Source: Smithella sp.
GTDB taxonomy: Bacteria; Desulfobacterota; Syntrophia; Syntrophales; Smithellaceae
NCBI GenBank assembly: GCA_018056685.1
Contig: JAGPFC010000016.1
Location: 1 to 59,450 of the forward strand
Reading direction: 5' to 3'
DNA length: 59,450 nt
Of the stretch, positions 18,327-27,560 are shown one piece after another (positions within the stretch are counted from its first letter, which is position 1; each line of letters begins with the position of its first letter). The notes under the pieces were generated by a model that ran no database searches, had not been told where the DNA came from, and saw only the letters and a program-made list of their open reading frames with translations. The translations under genes and the position numbers were made by a program.

Positions 18327-19910
18327 TTATGAGTGTCCCAACCTTTTTTTCAAAATATTGATGACGGCGTGCATTTCCGGACTTTTCAAAAGATAAGCGC
18401 TGACTAAGAAGACACCGGCACCGCAAACAATTGTGGCAGAAAGGAAAATCAGCCTGATTTTAAGAGAGGCATGAGTATCCCAGGGCATGAAATACTCAAT
18501 CAGGCCGATGGCGCCAACCATCATGAACGCGGATAAAACAATTTTGGAAACCGACGAATAAAATTCACGGTCGAGGTATGTTCCGATTTTTGTTTTAAGG
18601 ACATGGGCCAGGATCAGGACATTAACTATGGCGGAAATGGAGCTGGCCAGAGCAATACCATTATGCTTCAGCGGATACATGAGAATCAGACTGGCCACCA
18701 AATTGACAATTAAGGTGATAATCGCCGCTTTGAGCGGCCATTTGGAATCCTGCAAAGAATAAAAGGAAGAGACGAAGACACGCAACAGCGAAAAAGCGCA
18801 CAGTCCCAGAGCGTAACAGAAGAGAGCCTGACCGGTATAAACAGCGGCTTGGACGTCAAACGCCCCGCGTTGAAACAAAACAGAAATTATCGGCAGATTC
18901 AGCGCCATTAAGGCGACCGTCGCCGGAATCGTTAAAAAAAGCATCAGCCGCAACGAAAAAGCGATGCCCGATTTCAATTCATCCATCCGTCCGGTGACAA
19001 CGTGTTTGGAAAAACTGGGCAAAGCCGCCGTCCCGATGGCAATGGCAAAAACACCCAGCGGCAGCTCCATAATCCGGTCGGCATAAAAAAGATAGGTCAC
19101 GGAGCCGCCCGGCAGTAATGAAGCCAGGATGGTTCCGACAAAAACGTTAATCGTACTCACACCGGCACCCAGAATGGCCGGCAACATCAGCAATCCGATT
19201 TGCTTGATACCGGGATGCTGAAGATGGAATTTCCATTTCGGGACAAAACCGAATTTCAGCAGAAAAGGCCATTGCATCGCCAATTGTAACACGCCGCCGA
19301 TCAGCACACCGACGGCCAGGGAGGTAATCGGTTCGGCAAAAAAAGGCCGCAACAGAAATGCTGAGGCAATCATGGCGATGTTGAGCAGCACCGGCGAAAG
19401 GGCGGGCGCGGTAAAATGCCGGAAGGAATTCAGGATGCCCATGCACAAAGCCACCAGGGCAATAAAAAAGATATAAGGAAACATCAGGCGATTGAGAAAA
19501 ACGGTCAACGCGAATTTTTGCGGATCGGAAATAAATCCCGGCGCAATCAGCCCGACAATAATTGGAGAAATTAAAATTCCGACAACAGAAACAAAAGCCA
19601 GAATAACAGAAAGAATGGTAAAGGCGTTCTGAGCGAGTTCAATGGCTTCGTCTTTTGATTTTTTTTCCAGATACTCGGTAAAAACAGGCACAAAGGATAT
19701 CGTCAGAGAACCTTCTCCCAAAAGTCTGCGGAGCATGTTGGGAATACGGAAGGCGACCCAGAAAGCGTCGGTCATCCAACTGGCGCCAAAAAAGGCGGCA
19801 ATGACCATATCACGCAAAAGACCGAAAACACGGCTGACCATTGTGGCCGCGCCGACAATTCCGGCCGCTTTAACAACTTTTTTATTTTCAGAGTGTTTTT
19901 TCTGTTCCAT
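18327..19910 (-). CDS. murJ: Lipid II flippase MurJ
   Basis: Polytopic MOP-superfamily membrane protein of 527 residues with about 14 hydrophobic segments; it flips lipid II for peptidoglycan synthesis. The N-terminal VSRVFGLLRDMVIAAFFGAS and the region containing RIPNMLRRLLGEGSLTISF are hallmarks of MurJ/MviN. It follows the DUF167 and yggT genes on the same strand, with a 34-bp gap. Confidence 0.95.
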   Translation of the reverse strand: MEQKKHSENKKVVKAAGIVGAATMVSRVFGLLRDMVIAAFFGASWMTDAFWVAFRIPNMLRRLLGEGSLTISFVPVFTEYLEKKSKDEAIELAQNAFTILSVILAFVSVVGILISPIIVGLIAPGFISDPQKFALTVFLNRLMFPYIFFIALVALCMGILNSFRHFTAPALSPVLLNIAMIASAFLLRPFFAEPITSLAVGVLIGGVLQLAMQWPFLLKFGFVPKWKFHLQHPGIKQIGLLMLPAILGAGVSTINVFVGTILASLLPGGSVTYLFYADRIMELPLGVFAIAIGTAALPSFSKHVVTGRMDELKSGIAFSLRLMLFLTIPATVALMALNLPIISVLFQRGAFDVQAAVYTGQALFCYALGLCAFSLLRVFVSSFYSLQDSKWPLKAAIITLIVNLVASLILMYPLKHNGIALASSISAIVNVLILAHVLKTKIGTYLDREFYSSVSKIVLSAFMMVGAIGLIEYFMPWDTHASLKIRLIFLSATIVCGAGVFLVSAYLLKSPEMHAVINILKKRLGHS

Positions 19911-19944
19911 GAGTTATGGGTTAATATCGAAACGCGTGAAAATT

Positions 19945-20271
19945 TTATGAATCCTCAATATTCTTTGCTTTGAGAAAATTATTGATCTTTAATTCCAATT
20001 CCGGCTTGCTGACGTTTTTAACCATGACTGTCTTCTTGCGGGATTTTGATCCGGAAAATATTTCCAACTGGCTTTTCTTCAGCTTCAGTTCGCCGGCCAG
20101 CAGTTTAATGCAGGCCTCATTGGCGGCGCCCTCTACCGGTGGCGCGGTTACTTTCAATTTCAAAACACCTTCCTGAACACCGGATATCTCCGCGCGGGAA
20201 GCATTGGGATTGACCTGAATGTCAAAGGTCAGGCCTTTTTTCGATTCTCGCAGGATAATATTTTCCGCCAA
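19945..20271 (-). CDS. DUF167 / YggU family protein
   Basis: 108-residue conserved protein of unknown function. The family core is recognisable: VNPNASRAEISG, LKVTAPPVEGAANEACIKLLA and SGSKSRKKTV. It is commonly next to yggT, as here (23 bp away), and to cell-envelope genes. A role has not been established for the family to my knowledge. Confidence 0.9.
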   Translation of the reverse strand: MAENIILRESKKGLTFDIQVNPNASRAEISGVQEGVLKLKVTAPPVEGAANEACIKLLAGELKLKKSQLEIFSGSKSRKKTVMVKNVSKPELELKINNFLKAKNIEDS

Positions 20272-20294
20272 TGGAGTTACCTTTCCTGTTGTTG

Positions 20295-20591
20295 CTACAG
20301 CCTGTGCGCCAGGTCAATAATGGTTTGAACAAGGAAATATTGCAGAAACATAATGCCCAGCAAGACAATGATCGGTGAAAAATCGAAAGGCAGGTTATTG
20401 CGTGGAATCAGCCTGCGGACGGGCCCGAGAACCGGTTCGGTCACGCGATACAGGAAGATAACAATTTGATTGTAAGGATCGGGATTCACCCAGGATATGA
20501 CAGCCCGGAAAATAATAATCCACATATAAATTGTTAAAATTATGTTGATGATCTGTGCCAGCGCGACAATCAAATTACTTAACACAAACAT
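20295..20591 (-). CDS. YggT family membrane protein
   Basis: 98-residue protein with two membrane segments (about 10-30 and 74-94) separated by RAVISWVNPDPYNQIVIFLYRVTEP, the conserved YggT motif. YggT proteins are linked to osmotic or ion homeostasis and cell division/envelope loci. It lies between a hydrolase gene and the DUF167 gene on one strand. Confidence 0.9.
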   Translation of the reverse strand: MFVLSNLIVALAQIINIILTIYMWIIIFRAVISWVNPDPYNQIVIFLYRVTEPVLGPVRRLIPRNNLPFDFSPIIVLLGIMFLQYFLVQTIIDLAHRL

Positions 20592-20628
20592 AAAAATCCT
20601 CTCTTATAAAATATTGGGCAGTCGGCAC

Positions 20629-21426
20629 TCATGCTGCCGGGCAAATTGATGCCGTGAATTCATCCAGGATATGATTGAATTCCGCAGGTTTTTCCATCAT
20701 AACCATGTGCCCGGCGCCATCAATAATTTCCAGTTGCGACTTTTTAATACCAGCGGCAAGCCCACGGGAAAGATCCGGCGGTGTCATTTTATCTTCAGCA
20801 CCACAGACCACTAATGCGGGCACACTTATGTTACCGAGATCCTCAGTCAAATCCAAATTATTACAGGTCAAAAGATCGCCATACAAAACATCAACGCTGG
20901 ACAGGGCAATACTTTTTTGTAAAGGAACGGAAAATTTTGATCGATTTTCTTTAGCCAGCGAAAATTTGCAGATCATTTCTATGATTTCTGCCGGCAGTTG
21001 CGCCGGGTTTGTTTTTAAAAAATCCAGAAACAGGGCATTAACCGGCATTTTCATTCCGCCACCCACGCATACAATACCGGAAATATTATTAGAATGGTCA
21101 ATGGCAAATCGCAGCCCTATGGCCGATCCCAGTGAATGACCCACAAGAACAGGTTTATTCAAATCCATTCCATGAAGTATTTTTCTGATCCACTCGCTGT
21201 AGCTTCGCACATACCTTTCACCGTTTCCTTCAGATTGGCCATGACCGGGAAGATTAACGGCAACAATATTATATTTTTTATGCAAACGACCGTACTGATG
21301 GGCCCAGGTGCTGTAATTGCCGCCGGACCCGTGGATGAAAAACAAAGTCTGTTTTTGCGCGTCAAAATCTTCGCTGTTCACCCAACAAGCGATTTTTGTT
21401 GATTCAATATCAAAATATCTCATCAT
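20629..21426 (-). CDS. Alpha/beta hydrolase
   Basis: 265-residue alpha/beta-hydrolase fold protein. The oxyanion region is HGSGGN, the nucleophile elbow is GHSLGSA, the acid is in VVCGAEDKMTPP and the histidine is in GAGHMVMMEKP, so the triad is complete. The cap region between is short. The substrate is not predictable. It is divergent from proC across ~140 bp. Confidence 0.85.
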   Translation of the reverse strand: MMRYFDIESTKIACWVNSEDFDAQKQTLFFIHGSGGNYSTWAHQYGRLHKKYNIVAVNLPGHGQSEGNGERYVRSYSEWIRKILHGMDLNKPVLVGHSLGSAIGLRFAIDHSNNISGIVCVGGGMKMPVNALFLDFLKTNPAQLPAEIIEMICKFSLAKENRSKFSVPLQKSIALSSVDVLYGDLLTCNNLDLTEDLGNISVPALVVCGAEDKMTPPDLSRGLAAGIKKSQLEIIDGAGHMVMMEKPAEFNHILDEFTASICPAA

Positions 21427-21566
21427 GGTGCAACACCTCGTGGGAGTTAAGTATCACAAAAGCAAATTTTAATGCAATGGAAGAATCGCAAACAAACCGC
21501 TTGACCGGATTTGGTTTAAAAGGATAGAAAAGAACAAAATGAATTCTATCGGGGGTAGAGTGAACT

Positions 21567-22385
21567 ATGCTTAAAGGAAAAAAAGTAGCCATTATAGGCG
21601 GCGGGAAAATGGGGAGTATTATCGCTGAGGGTTTGATTACACATAAGATTGTTCCCGCAAAAAATATTACCATTTCCGATATTGATGCCAGAAGGCTCGA
21701 TTTTCTCCATTCATCCCTGAAGACTCATATTTCTCAGGACAATGAAAAAGCCGCACAAGACGCTGATATCATCATTCTCGCGGTTAAGCCGCAAAACATG
21801 GTTGTGACCCTGATTGGAATCAGCCCGGTTGTGAACAAATCAAAAATCGTGATTTCCATCGCGGCTGGAATTACCACCAGATTAATAGAAAACCATCTCT
21901 GCAAGGGCGCCCGTGTCGTCAGAGTCATGCCCAACACGCCCGCGCTGGTGGGCGAGGGAGCTGCGGCAGTCGCCCCGGGTAATTGTGCTAAAGCCGGAGA
22001 TGTCAAACTCGCGCGCGCAATATTCGATGCCGTGGGCATCAGTGTGGAAGTGAAGGAAAGTCTGATGGACGCTGTGACAGGATTGAGCGGCAGCGGACCC
22101 GCCTATTTTTTCCTGATGATCGAAGCGCTGATTGAGGCGGGATTAAAAACCGGATTGCCTCGAAATCTGGCCAAACAACTGGCCGTGCAAACAATGCTGG
22201 GAGCCGCCCGCTTATGTATGGAAAGCGATAAAGAACCCGCTCAGTTAAGGGAAATGGTCACATCTCCCAACGGCACGACCTTTGAGGGTTTAAAAGTGAT
22301 GGAAGCCAACAACATTCGAAAAATAATGGTTGCCACGGTCCACGCGGCAACCAGGCGATCCAAAGAATTAGCCAAAGGGAAATAG
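21567..22385 (+). CDS. proC: Pyrroline-5-carboxylate reductase
   Basis: Last step of proline synthesis, NAD(P)H-dependent; 272 residues. The Rossmann motif is VAIIGGGKMG; the C-terminal dimerisation domain carries AVTGLSGSGPAYFFLMIEAL and the signature LREMVTSPNGTTFEGL. Stand-alone gene, with a GGGGGTAGAG site before ATG. Confidence 0.96.
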   Translation: MLKGKKVAIIGGGKMGSIIAEGLITHKIVPAKNITISDIDARRLDFLHSSLKTHISQDNEKAAQDADIIILAVKPQNMVVTLIGISPVVNKSKIVISIAAGITTRLIENHLCKGARVVRVMPNTPALVGEGAAAVAPGNCAKAGDVKLARAIFDAVGISVEVKESLMDAVTGLSGSGPAYFFLMIEALIEAGLKTGLPRNLAKQLAVQTMLGAARLCMESDKEPAQLREMVTSPNGTTFEGLKVMEANNIRKIMVATVHAATRRSKELAKGK

Positions 22386-22401
22386 AACGAGCCTTCTTTT
22401 T

Positions 22402-24207
22402 TTAATCATCCGTTTTTTTTGTGATGATTCTATTCTTATTCTCATTCTTCTTCGTGACCATTTTTGCTTCCCGCTGGTCTGTTTCCATAATCAGCAGAGC
22501 AGACAAATTATCTTCAGCGGACATATCCGTATCCGCTCCCTGCGTACCGTTTTCTGTTGATGAAGCTCTGGTGGTTAAGTCCACCGGTTTTCTCCTCTTG
22601 TGACGGGAGCGTCTCCGGCCTTTCTTTTTGGAGGGCTTTTCTCCATTGAGCAACGTTTTTTCTTCAGCGGTTGCCTCAGCGGTATCCTCTGTTTTTGTCT
22701 CAGCGGTCTCGTCAGCATGTTCATGATTTTCAGTATGTTCTTTCATGATATGTTGAATCTCGACGCGTTCCCACGGTATTTCGGCGCTGCCGGCGATGTT
22801 TAACGCAATATCGAATTCGGTTTCGAGAGCCAGCAGCTCACTTCTTTTTCGATTGAGAATGTAATCGGCGATTTCGTGAGGCAGGATAATTCTCAATTCG
22901 GAACAGTTGCCTTTGACGACTTCCGATTCTATGCTGCGAAACGCTCCCAGTGCCGCGGCTTCCAGCGACGGACGCAAACCGCTTCCTTTGCAGTAAGGAC
23001 ATTTTGTGTAACTTATTTCCTGAATGGTTGACTGTTTCTTCTGTCGTGATAATTCCAGAATGCCGAACTTGGAAATTTTGGAAAGCTGAATTCTGGCCTT
23101 ATCAATACTCAGCGCTTTTTTGAAGGCTTTTTCCACTTCGGCGATGTGCTTCTTGTCAAGCATATCTATAAAATCAATGGCAATCAAACCACCCAGGTCG
23201 CGCAAACGAAGCTGACGGGCAATTTCTTCGCAGGCTTCGATATTGGTTTTGAAAGCGGTCTCTTCGATATTCTTTTTGTTTGAGCCGCGGCCGGAATTGA
23301 CATCAATCGTGATCATCGCTTCCGTCGGATTAATCACGATGTGACCGCCGGATTTAAGTTCCACGCGCTCCTGATAAATGACACGGATCTGTTCTTCGAG
23401 CTTGAAACTGTCAAACAGAGGCGTTTTCTCCTTATAATGTTTGAGCATTTTGATGTAACGCGGAGAAATGGCCCGCAGGTAAGCGCGCATTTTGCCGAAA
23501 GCTTCCCGATCATCCACCATAATTTCTTCAACTTCTGAAGTTAGATAATCACGGATGCTGCGCACGCCGAAATCTGTTTCCTGATAAATCAAAGAAGGTT
23601 CGTGAATGCTTTTTGCTTTTTTATTGATTTCTTTCCAGAGACGAACGAGATGCTGATAGTCACGGGATATTTCCTGTTTCGTTCGGTTATACCCGGCTGT
23701 CCGCACGATAAATCCCATATTCTCCGGGATTTTAATCTGTTGCATGAGGTTTTTGATCTTTTGCCGGTCTTCCTCGTCTTCCACTTTGCGGGAGATGCCG
23801 CTTCCGGGTTTATTGGGAAGCAAAACAAGATATCTGCCGGGAAGAGAAATATAAGAAGTCAGCAGCGCGCCTTTGTTGCCGACTGCTTCTCTAATCGCCT
23901 GAACGATTATTTCCTGACCGGCTTTTAGAATCGGCCTGCCGCCGGATTGTCCATTTTCCTGTTCAGTCAGAAACTCCGGGCAGACATCTTTAAGAGGAAG
24001 GAAACCGTCTTTGCTGCCTCCGTAATCAACAAAGGCCGCCTGCAAACCACGTTCAACTTTCAGAACCCTGCCTTTATAGATATTGCCGATAATGGGTTCC
24101 CTGGTTGGCATTTCAATGTTGAAATCAACTAAAATACCCTTTTCGTTAACCGTAGCCATCCGCATCTGTTCTTTATGAACAGCGTTAACGAGCATAATGT
24201 GTTTCAT
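22402..24207 (-). CDS. rng: Ribonuclease G/E family endoribonuclease
   Basis: Single-strand-specific endoribonuclease for rRNA and mRNA processing, 601 residues from ATG 24207 (AAAGGA 5-6 nt upstream; the frame is open 16 codons further). The S1 domain is in GNIYKGRVLKVERGLQAAFVDYG, the DNase I-like catalytic part contains ITIDVNSGR and GLIAIDFIDM, and CPYCKGSG is the Zn-link. After about residue 510 comes a low-complexity Glu/Thr- and Lys/Arg-rich tail (KKKGRRRSRHKRRK). It lacks the long scaffold of enteric RNase E. Confidence 0.92.
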   Translation of the reverse strand: MKHIMLVNAVHKEQMRMATVNEKGILVDFNIEMPTREPIIGNIYKGRVLKVERGLQAAFVDYGGSKDGFLPLKDVCPEFLTEQENGQSGGRPILKAGQEIIVQAIREAVGNKGALLTSYISLPGRYLVLLPNKPGSGISRKVEDEEDRQKIKNLMQQIKIPENMGFIVRTAGYNRTKQEISRDYQHLVRLWKEINKKAKSIHEPSLIYQETDFGVRSIRDYLTSEVEEIMVDDREAFGKMRAYLRAISPRYIKMLKHYKEKTPLFDSFKLEEQIRVIYQERVELKSGGHIVINPTEAMITIDVNSGRGSNKKNIEETAFKTNIEACEEIARQLRLRDLGGLIAIDFIDMLDKKHIAEVEKAFKKALSIDKARIQLSKISKFGILELSRQKKQSTIQEISYTKCPYCKGSGLRPSLEAAALGAFRSIESEVVKGNCSELRIILPHEIADYILNRKRSELLALETEFDIALNIAGSAEIPWERVEIQHIMKEHTENHEHADETAETKTEDTAEATAEEKTLLNGEKPSKKKGRRRSRHKRRKPVDLTTRASSTENGTQGADTDMSAEDNLSALLIMETDQREAKMVTKKNENKNRIITKKTDD

Positions 24208-24307
24208 AAATGTCCTTTTCGGCCGGCTGGTATTTCGGCACGCCCACGCACCCAAGCAGATATCCTGGACACCTGTTTGTATGAATACCGCTCAACCTTT
24301 TGTATAT

Positions 24308-24916
24308 TTATAGAAAGGCGCTTATATCGCCTTTACCTATTCTTATAATTTCTATGTTGTCATCAACCAAGCTGATGACGCTCGATGGTTGCGGCATAAT
24401 CATACCACCATCTATAATTAAATCAACCATCTTGCCAAAATATTCTTTTATAACGGCGGGGTCACCTAACGTTTCTCCCTCTTCCGTTTTCACACTGGTG
24501 CTGATGATCGGTTGACCGAGTTCTTTGACCAGCGCCAGACAAATCTGATTGTCCGGAACCCTTATACCTGTTGTTGACCGTTTCGGTAAAATAATTTTTG
24601 GTACCAGACGCGAAGCCTCCAGGATAAACGTATAAGCTCCCGGCAAAAGCCTTTTCATTGTTTTATACGCGTAATCGGTAACCTTGGCGTATTCGCTGAT
24701 GTGTTTCAGATCGGAACAGACAAAACTTAAGGGCTGTTTTCTGTTTCTTTTCTTTAAGTCGTATATTTTTTCAATGCCTTTTTTATTAGTCAAATCACAG
24801 CCCAGGCCGTAAACCGTGTCTGTAGGATAAATGATGATCCCGCCGTCACGCATTACATCGGCGGCCTTTTTGATGAGTCTCATTTGAGGATTCTGGCTGT
24901 TAATCGACAACAGCAT
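24308..24916 (-). CDS. Sua5/YciO/YrdC family protein (probable threonylcarbamoyl-AMP synthase)
   Basis: 202-residue YrdC-fold protein. The family makes threonylcarbamoyl-AMP for the t6A modification of ANN-decoding tRNAs. Seen: GGIIIYPTDTVYGLGCD, KKRNRKQPLSFVC and RSTTGIRVPDN. The sequence is closest by eye to the YciO-like branch, whose activity is less certain than that of TsaC, so a symbol is withheld. Confidence 0.85.
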   Translation of the reverse strand: MLLSINSQNPQMRLIKKAADVMRDGGIIIYPTDTVYGLGCDLTNKKGIEKIYDLKKRNRKQPLSFVCSDLKHISEYAKVTDYAYKTMKRLLPGAYTFILEASRLVPKIILPKRSTTGIRVPDNQICLALVKELGQPIISTSVKTEEGETLGDPAVIKEYFGKMVDLIIDGGMIMPQPSSVISLVDDNIEIIRIGKGDISAFL

Positions 24917-25006
24917 TTTCTAAATTCCTGTGATTTTATTGTGAGACTCAAATTTCAAAAAAATAGTATATTGAAATTTGTTAGTCAAACAATCCCGCAC
25001 AGCGGA

Positions 25007-25044
25007 GGGTATGAGCCCCATAGCATACTTTGGGGTTCATACCC
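25007..25044. repeat. Large inverted repeat between cimA and the YrdC gene
   Basis: 14-bp stem with one G-T wobble (GGGTATGAGCCCCA at 25007-25020 with 25031-25044) and a 10-nt loop; no T run follows. Two smaller hairpins lie beside it (ACTTTCCCGAAAGT region near 25048 and CTTTCGCAACGAAAG near 25084). It may be an RNA-stabilising or REP-like element at the 3' end of the cimA transcript. Confidence 0.5.
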
Positions 25045-25196
25045 GTGATTAACTTTCCCGAAAGTCATATACCAAAAACGATACTTTCGCAACGAAAGCT
25101 TCAAAGGAATATGGGAATGCTTCATCTGTGAAAATATTAAGGTGCGTTCAAAGGATATCGACGCAGCCGGCAAAGTCAGACACAAAAGGTGACTTG

Positions 25197-26780
25197 TTAT
25201 TTGATGTTGAGATTTTCCTCCTTGCTCAACTTATACTGAATACTGTCCACCAATGCCTGCCAGCTCGCCTCGATAATATTTTCCGATACACCGATCGTGC
25301 TCCAGACCTCTTCACCATCGGTCGAATCCAAAAGAACACGAACGCCGGCGGCCGTCCCCTCCGAACCTTCCAGCGTGCGCACCTTGAAATCAACCAGATG
25401 CATATCTCTGATCTGCGGATAAAACTTCGTCAGGGCTTTGCGCAGGGCATGGTCCAGAGCGTTGACCGGGCCGTTGCCTTCCGCGGCGGTTAATTCTTCT
25501 TCGCCGGCAACCGATATTTTAATGGTTGCCTGAGACAGACAGGGGTTATTTTCCGTGCGTGACGTAATCACGCTGAATGTTTCCAGATTAAAAGGTGCGA
25601 CAAATTCACCGATTGCTTTCTTAATCAAAAGAGAGAGTGAGCCGTCGGCGGCGTCAAACTGAAAACCGCGGTCCTCTAAAAGTTTAACTTCGCGTACTAT
25701 TTTTTTACTGATGGCATCGTCTTTTGTAATATCAATTCCCAGTTCCTTTGCTTTATATTCAACATTGCTTTTCCCAGCCAACTCGGAAACCAGGACACGC
25801 CGGTGGTTGCCGACCAGTTCCGGCTGAATATGCTCGTAGGCAGCTGAGTTTTTCACCACCGCGCTGACATGAATGCCACCCTTGTGGGCAAAGGCGCTGC
25901 GCCCCACAAAAGGCCGCGAGTTCAGCGGTGGTACATTGGCTACGTCACTGACATAATGCGAGAGGTTGGTAAGCTGCTTGATCGATTCCGGCGGCAGACA
26001 TTTTTTGCCGAGCTTCAATTGCAGATTGGCAACGACGGTGATCAAATCGGCGTTACCGCATCTCTCCCCGTAGCCGTTGACCGTTCCCTGAACCATCATG
26101 ACACCCTTCTGGACGGCGGCAATGGAATTGGCCACAGCGAGTCCGCCATCATTGTGAGTATGAATGGCCATCTTTTCGAAAGGCACATGAGCGGAAATTT
26201 TTTTCACGATAGCGCAGATTTCATGAGGAAGAGAACCGCCGTTGGTATCGCAAAGCACAATATAATCTGCCCCGGCGGCCAGCGCCGTTTTGACGACTTT
26301 GGTTGTGTAACGCGAATTATGTTTATACCCGTCAAAAAAATGCTCGGCGTCAAACAGAACTTCTCTGCCCATCGACTTAAGATATTCAATGGAATCGGCA
26401 ATCATGGCCAGATTTTCATTCAGGTCGGTTTTAAGAATATCGGTAACATGCAAGTCCCAGGATTTTCCCACAATGGCAGTGGCCGGTGTGCCCGCTTTAA
26501 TCAGAGCTTTCAGATTTGGACAAGACTCGGTCTTGGTATGGGCGCGGCGTGTACTGCCGAAAGCGGCCAGACGCGAATTTTTGAACTTAATGTTTTGAGC
26601 CATTTCAAAAAAACGCATATCCTTTGGATTGGAACCGGGCCATCCACCCTCGATATAATGAAAATGAACCTCATCGAGGCGCTGGGCAATGCGCAGTTTT
26701 TCCTCCGCCGAAAAATTGGTCTGCTCTCCCTGTGTGCCGTCTCTTAAAGTTGTATCATAAATGATCACTTTATTTTTCAT
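25197..26780 (-). CDS. cimA: (R)-citramalate synthase
   Basis: Condenses acetyl-CoA with pyruvate to citramalate, the threonine-independent entry to isoleucine. The 527-residue protein has the HMGL-like TIM barrel: IYDTTLRDGTQGEQ (metal and base residues), HTHNDGGLAVANS and the LeuA_dimer-type regulatory domain from about residue 390. EGGWPGSNPKD and overall layout fit the CimA branch rather than isopropylmalate synthase. An Ile-rich leader peptide and a terminator precede it, consistent with the pathway. Confidence 0.93.
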   Translation of the reverse strand: MKNKVIIYDTTLRDGTQGEQTNFSAEEKLRIAQRLDEVHFHYIEGGWPGSNPKDMRFFEMAQNIKFKNSRLAAFGSTRRAHTKTESCPNLKALIKAGTPATAIVGKSWDLHVTDILKTDLNENLAMIADSIEYLKSMGREVLFDAEHFFDGYKHNSRYTTKVVKTALAAGADYIVLCDTNGGSLPHEICAIVKKISAHVPFEKMAIHTHNDGGLAVANSIAAVQKGVMMVQGTVNGYGERCGNADLITVVANLQLKLGKKCLPPESIKQLTNLSHYVSDVANVPPLNSRPFVGRSAFAHKGGIHVSAVVKNSAAYEHIQPELVGNHRRVLVSELAGKSNVEYKAKELGIDITKDDAISKKIVREVKLLEDRGFQFDAADGSLSLLIKKAIGEFVAPFNLETFSVITSRTENNPCLSQATIKISVAGEEELTAAEGNGPVNALDHALRKALTKFYPQIRDMHLVDFKVRTLEGSEGTAAGVRVLLDSTDGEEVWSTIGVSENIIEASWQALVDSIQYKLSKEENLNIK

Positions 26781-26795
26781 GTTCCCCTCTCCTTC

Positions 26796-26833
26796 AAAAA
26801 AAATCCGCTGTCGGAAGCTCCCGGCAGCGGATT
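26796..26833 (-). terminator. Attenuator terminator upstream of cimA
   Basis: On the minus strand, AATCCGCTGCCGG and CCGACAGCGGATT form a 13-bp stem (802-814 with 821-833 of 26 kb) with a GAGCTT loop, then eight Ts, ending ~16 nt before the cimA ATG. It lies between the Ile leader and cimA. Confidence 0.82.
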
Positions 26834-26859
26834 AAAATTTTGTTTATTCGGCGATGATA

Positions 26860-26937
26860 TTACTCCGCGACCCGGCCTCCTATGCAGAAGCTAATTATAA
26901 TATTGATAATTATGCCTTGAATTTTGATCGCTTTCAT
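26860..26937 (-). CDS. Isoleucine-rich leader peptide of cimA
   Basis: A 25-codon frame ending in TAA with nine isoleucines, including two runs of three (GIIIN and NIIIS). It sits directly ahead of the terminator hairpin upstream of citramalate synthase. The arrangement matches amino-acid attenuation: scarcity of charged tRNA-Ile would stall the ribosome and prevent termination. The Shine-Dalgarno sequence is weak (TTGGA). Not annotated by routine gene finders because of its size. Confidence 0.8.
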   Translation of the reverse strand: MKAIKIQGIIINIIISFCIGGRVAE

Positions 26938-26963
26938 AGTTCCAACCGTTATTATTTGAAGAA

Positions 26964-26992
26964 AGCCTATGTTTTTCATCAAATTTTGTCAA
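26964..26992 (-). promoter_or_regulatory. Candidate cimA promoter
   Basis: Minus strand -35 TTGACA (complement 26987-26992), 17-bp spacer, -10 TAGGCT (complement 26964-26969). Start would be about 20 nt before the leader ATG. The -10 is poor, so moderate confidence. Confidence 0.5.
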
Positions 26993-27095
26993 TAAAAAAT
27001 TTTAATGAAAAGAATGACTTCCAATAAAGAAGTTTTGATTCAACGTGGAAATATGGTAGTTAAAAGCTGCCCTATCAAATTTACTAAGGTGAATT

Positions 27096-27365
27096 ATGCT
27101 GGCAATCATCGCTTTAATTATTGCTTTCTTTGTTGGCTTCCTGCTTCGAATGCGCGGAACCAATGAATTCATAGCCTGGGTTACTGCTTGTTTCGTGACG
27201 CCATTATTCATCCTTTTTGCTGAATATGTCCTGCCGTCTATTACAGGCAGCAAATCCGCTCTACAGATTTCGCTTGTTCTCGGCAGCTCTTACGGCGTCA
27301 TCACCGGCTGCCTGGGCGTAGTCGCCGCGACAATTTATTTAAAAAGGAAAAAATCTAAAGAGTAA
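27096..27365 (+). CDS. Small membrane protein of unknown function
   Basis: 89 residues, mostly hydrophobic, with three likely membrane segments (about 2-17, 25-46 and 57-80) and a basic tail (YLKRKKSKE) that should be cytoplasmic. AAGGTG lies 6 nt before the ATG. Family not recognised; divergent from cimA. Confidence 0.6.
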   Translation: MLAIIALIIAFFVGFLLRMRGTNEFIAWVTACFVTPLFILFAEYVLPSITGSKSALQISLVLGSSYGVITGCLGVVAATIYLKRKKSKE

Positions 27366-27560
27366 ACCTCGACACCCTTTTAAAATAAACTTGCCCGACA
27401 TTACCCTTGAACATTTTCTTGTTGACAACTATTATCCGTATCGATTTTAAAAGTTGTCAACCAGTTGTATACATACTGTGAAAAAATGTCAGACGGCTTA
27501 TAAAAGGAAGTAACGAGAATGATCATCCGAACCTCACCAAGGCAAAAAGTGGGTCTAGTG

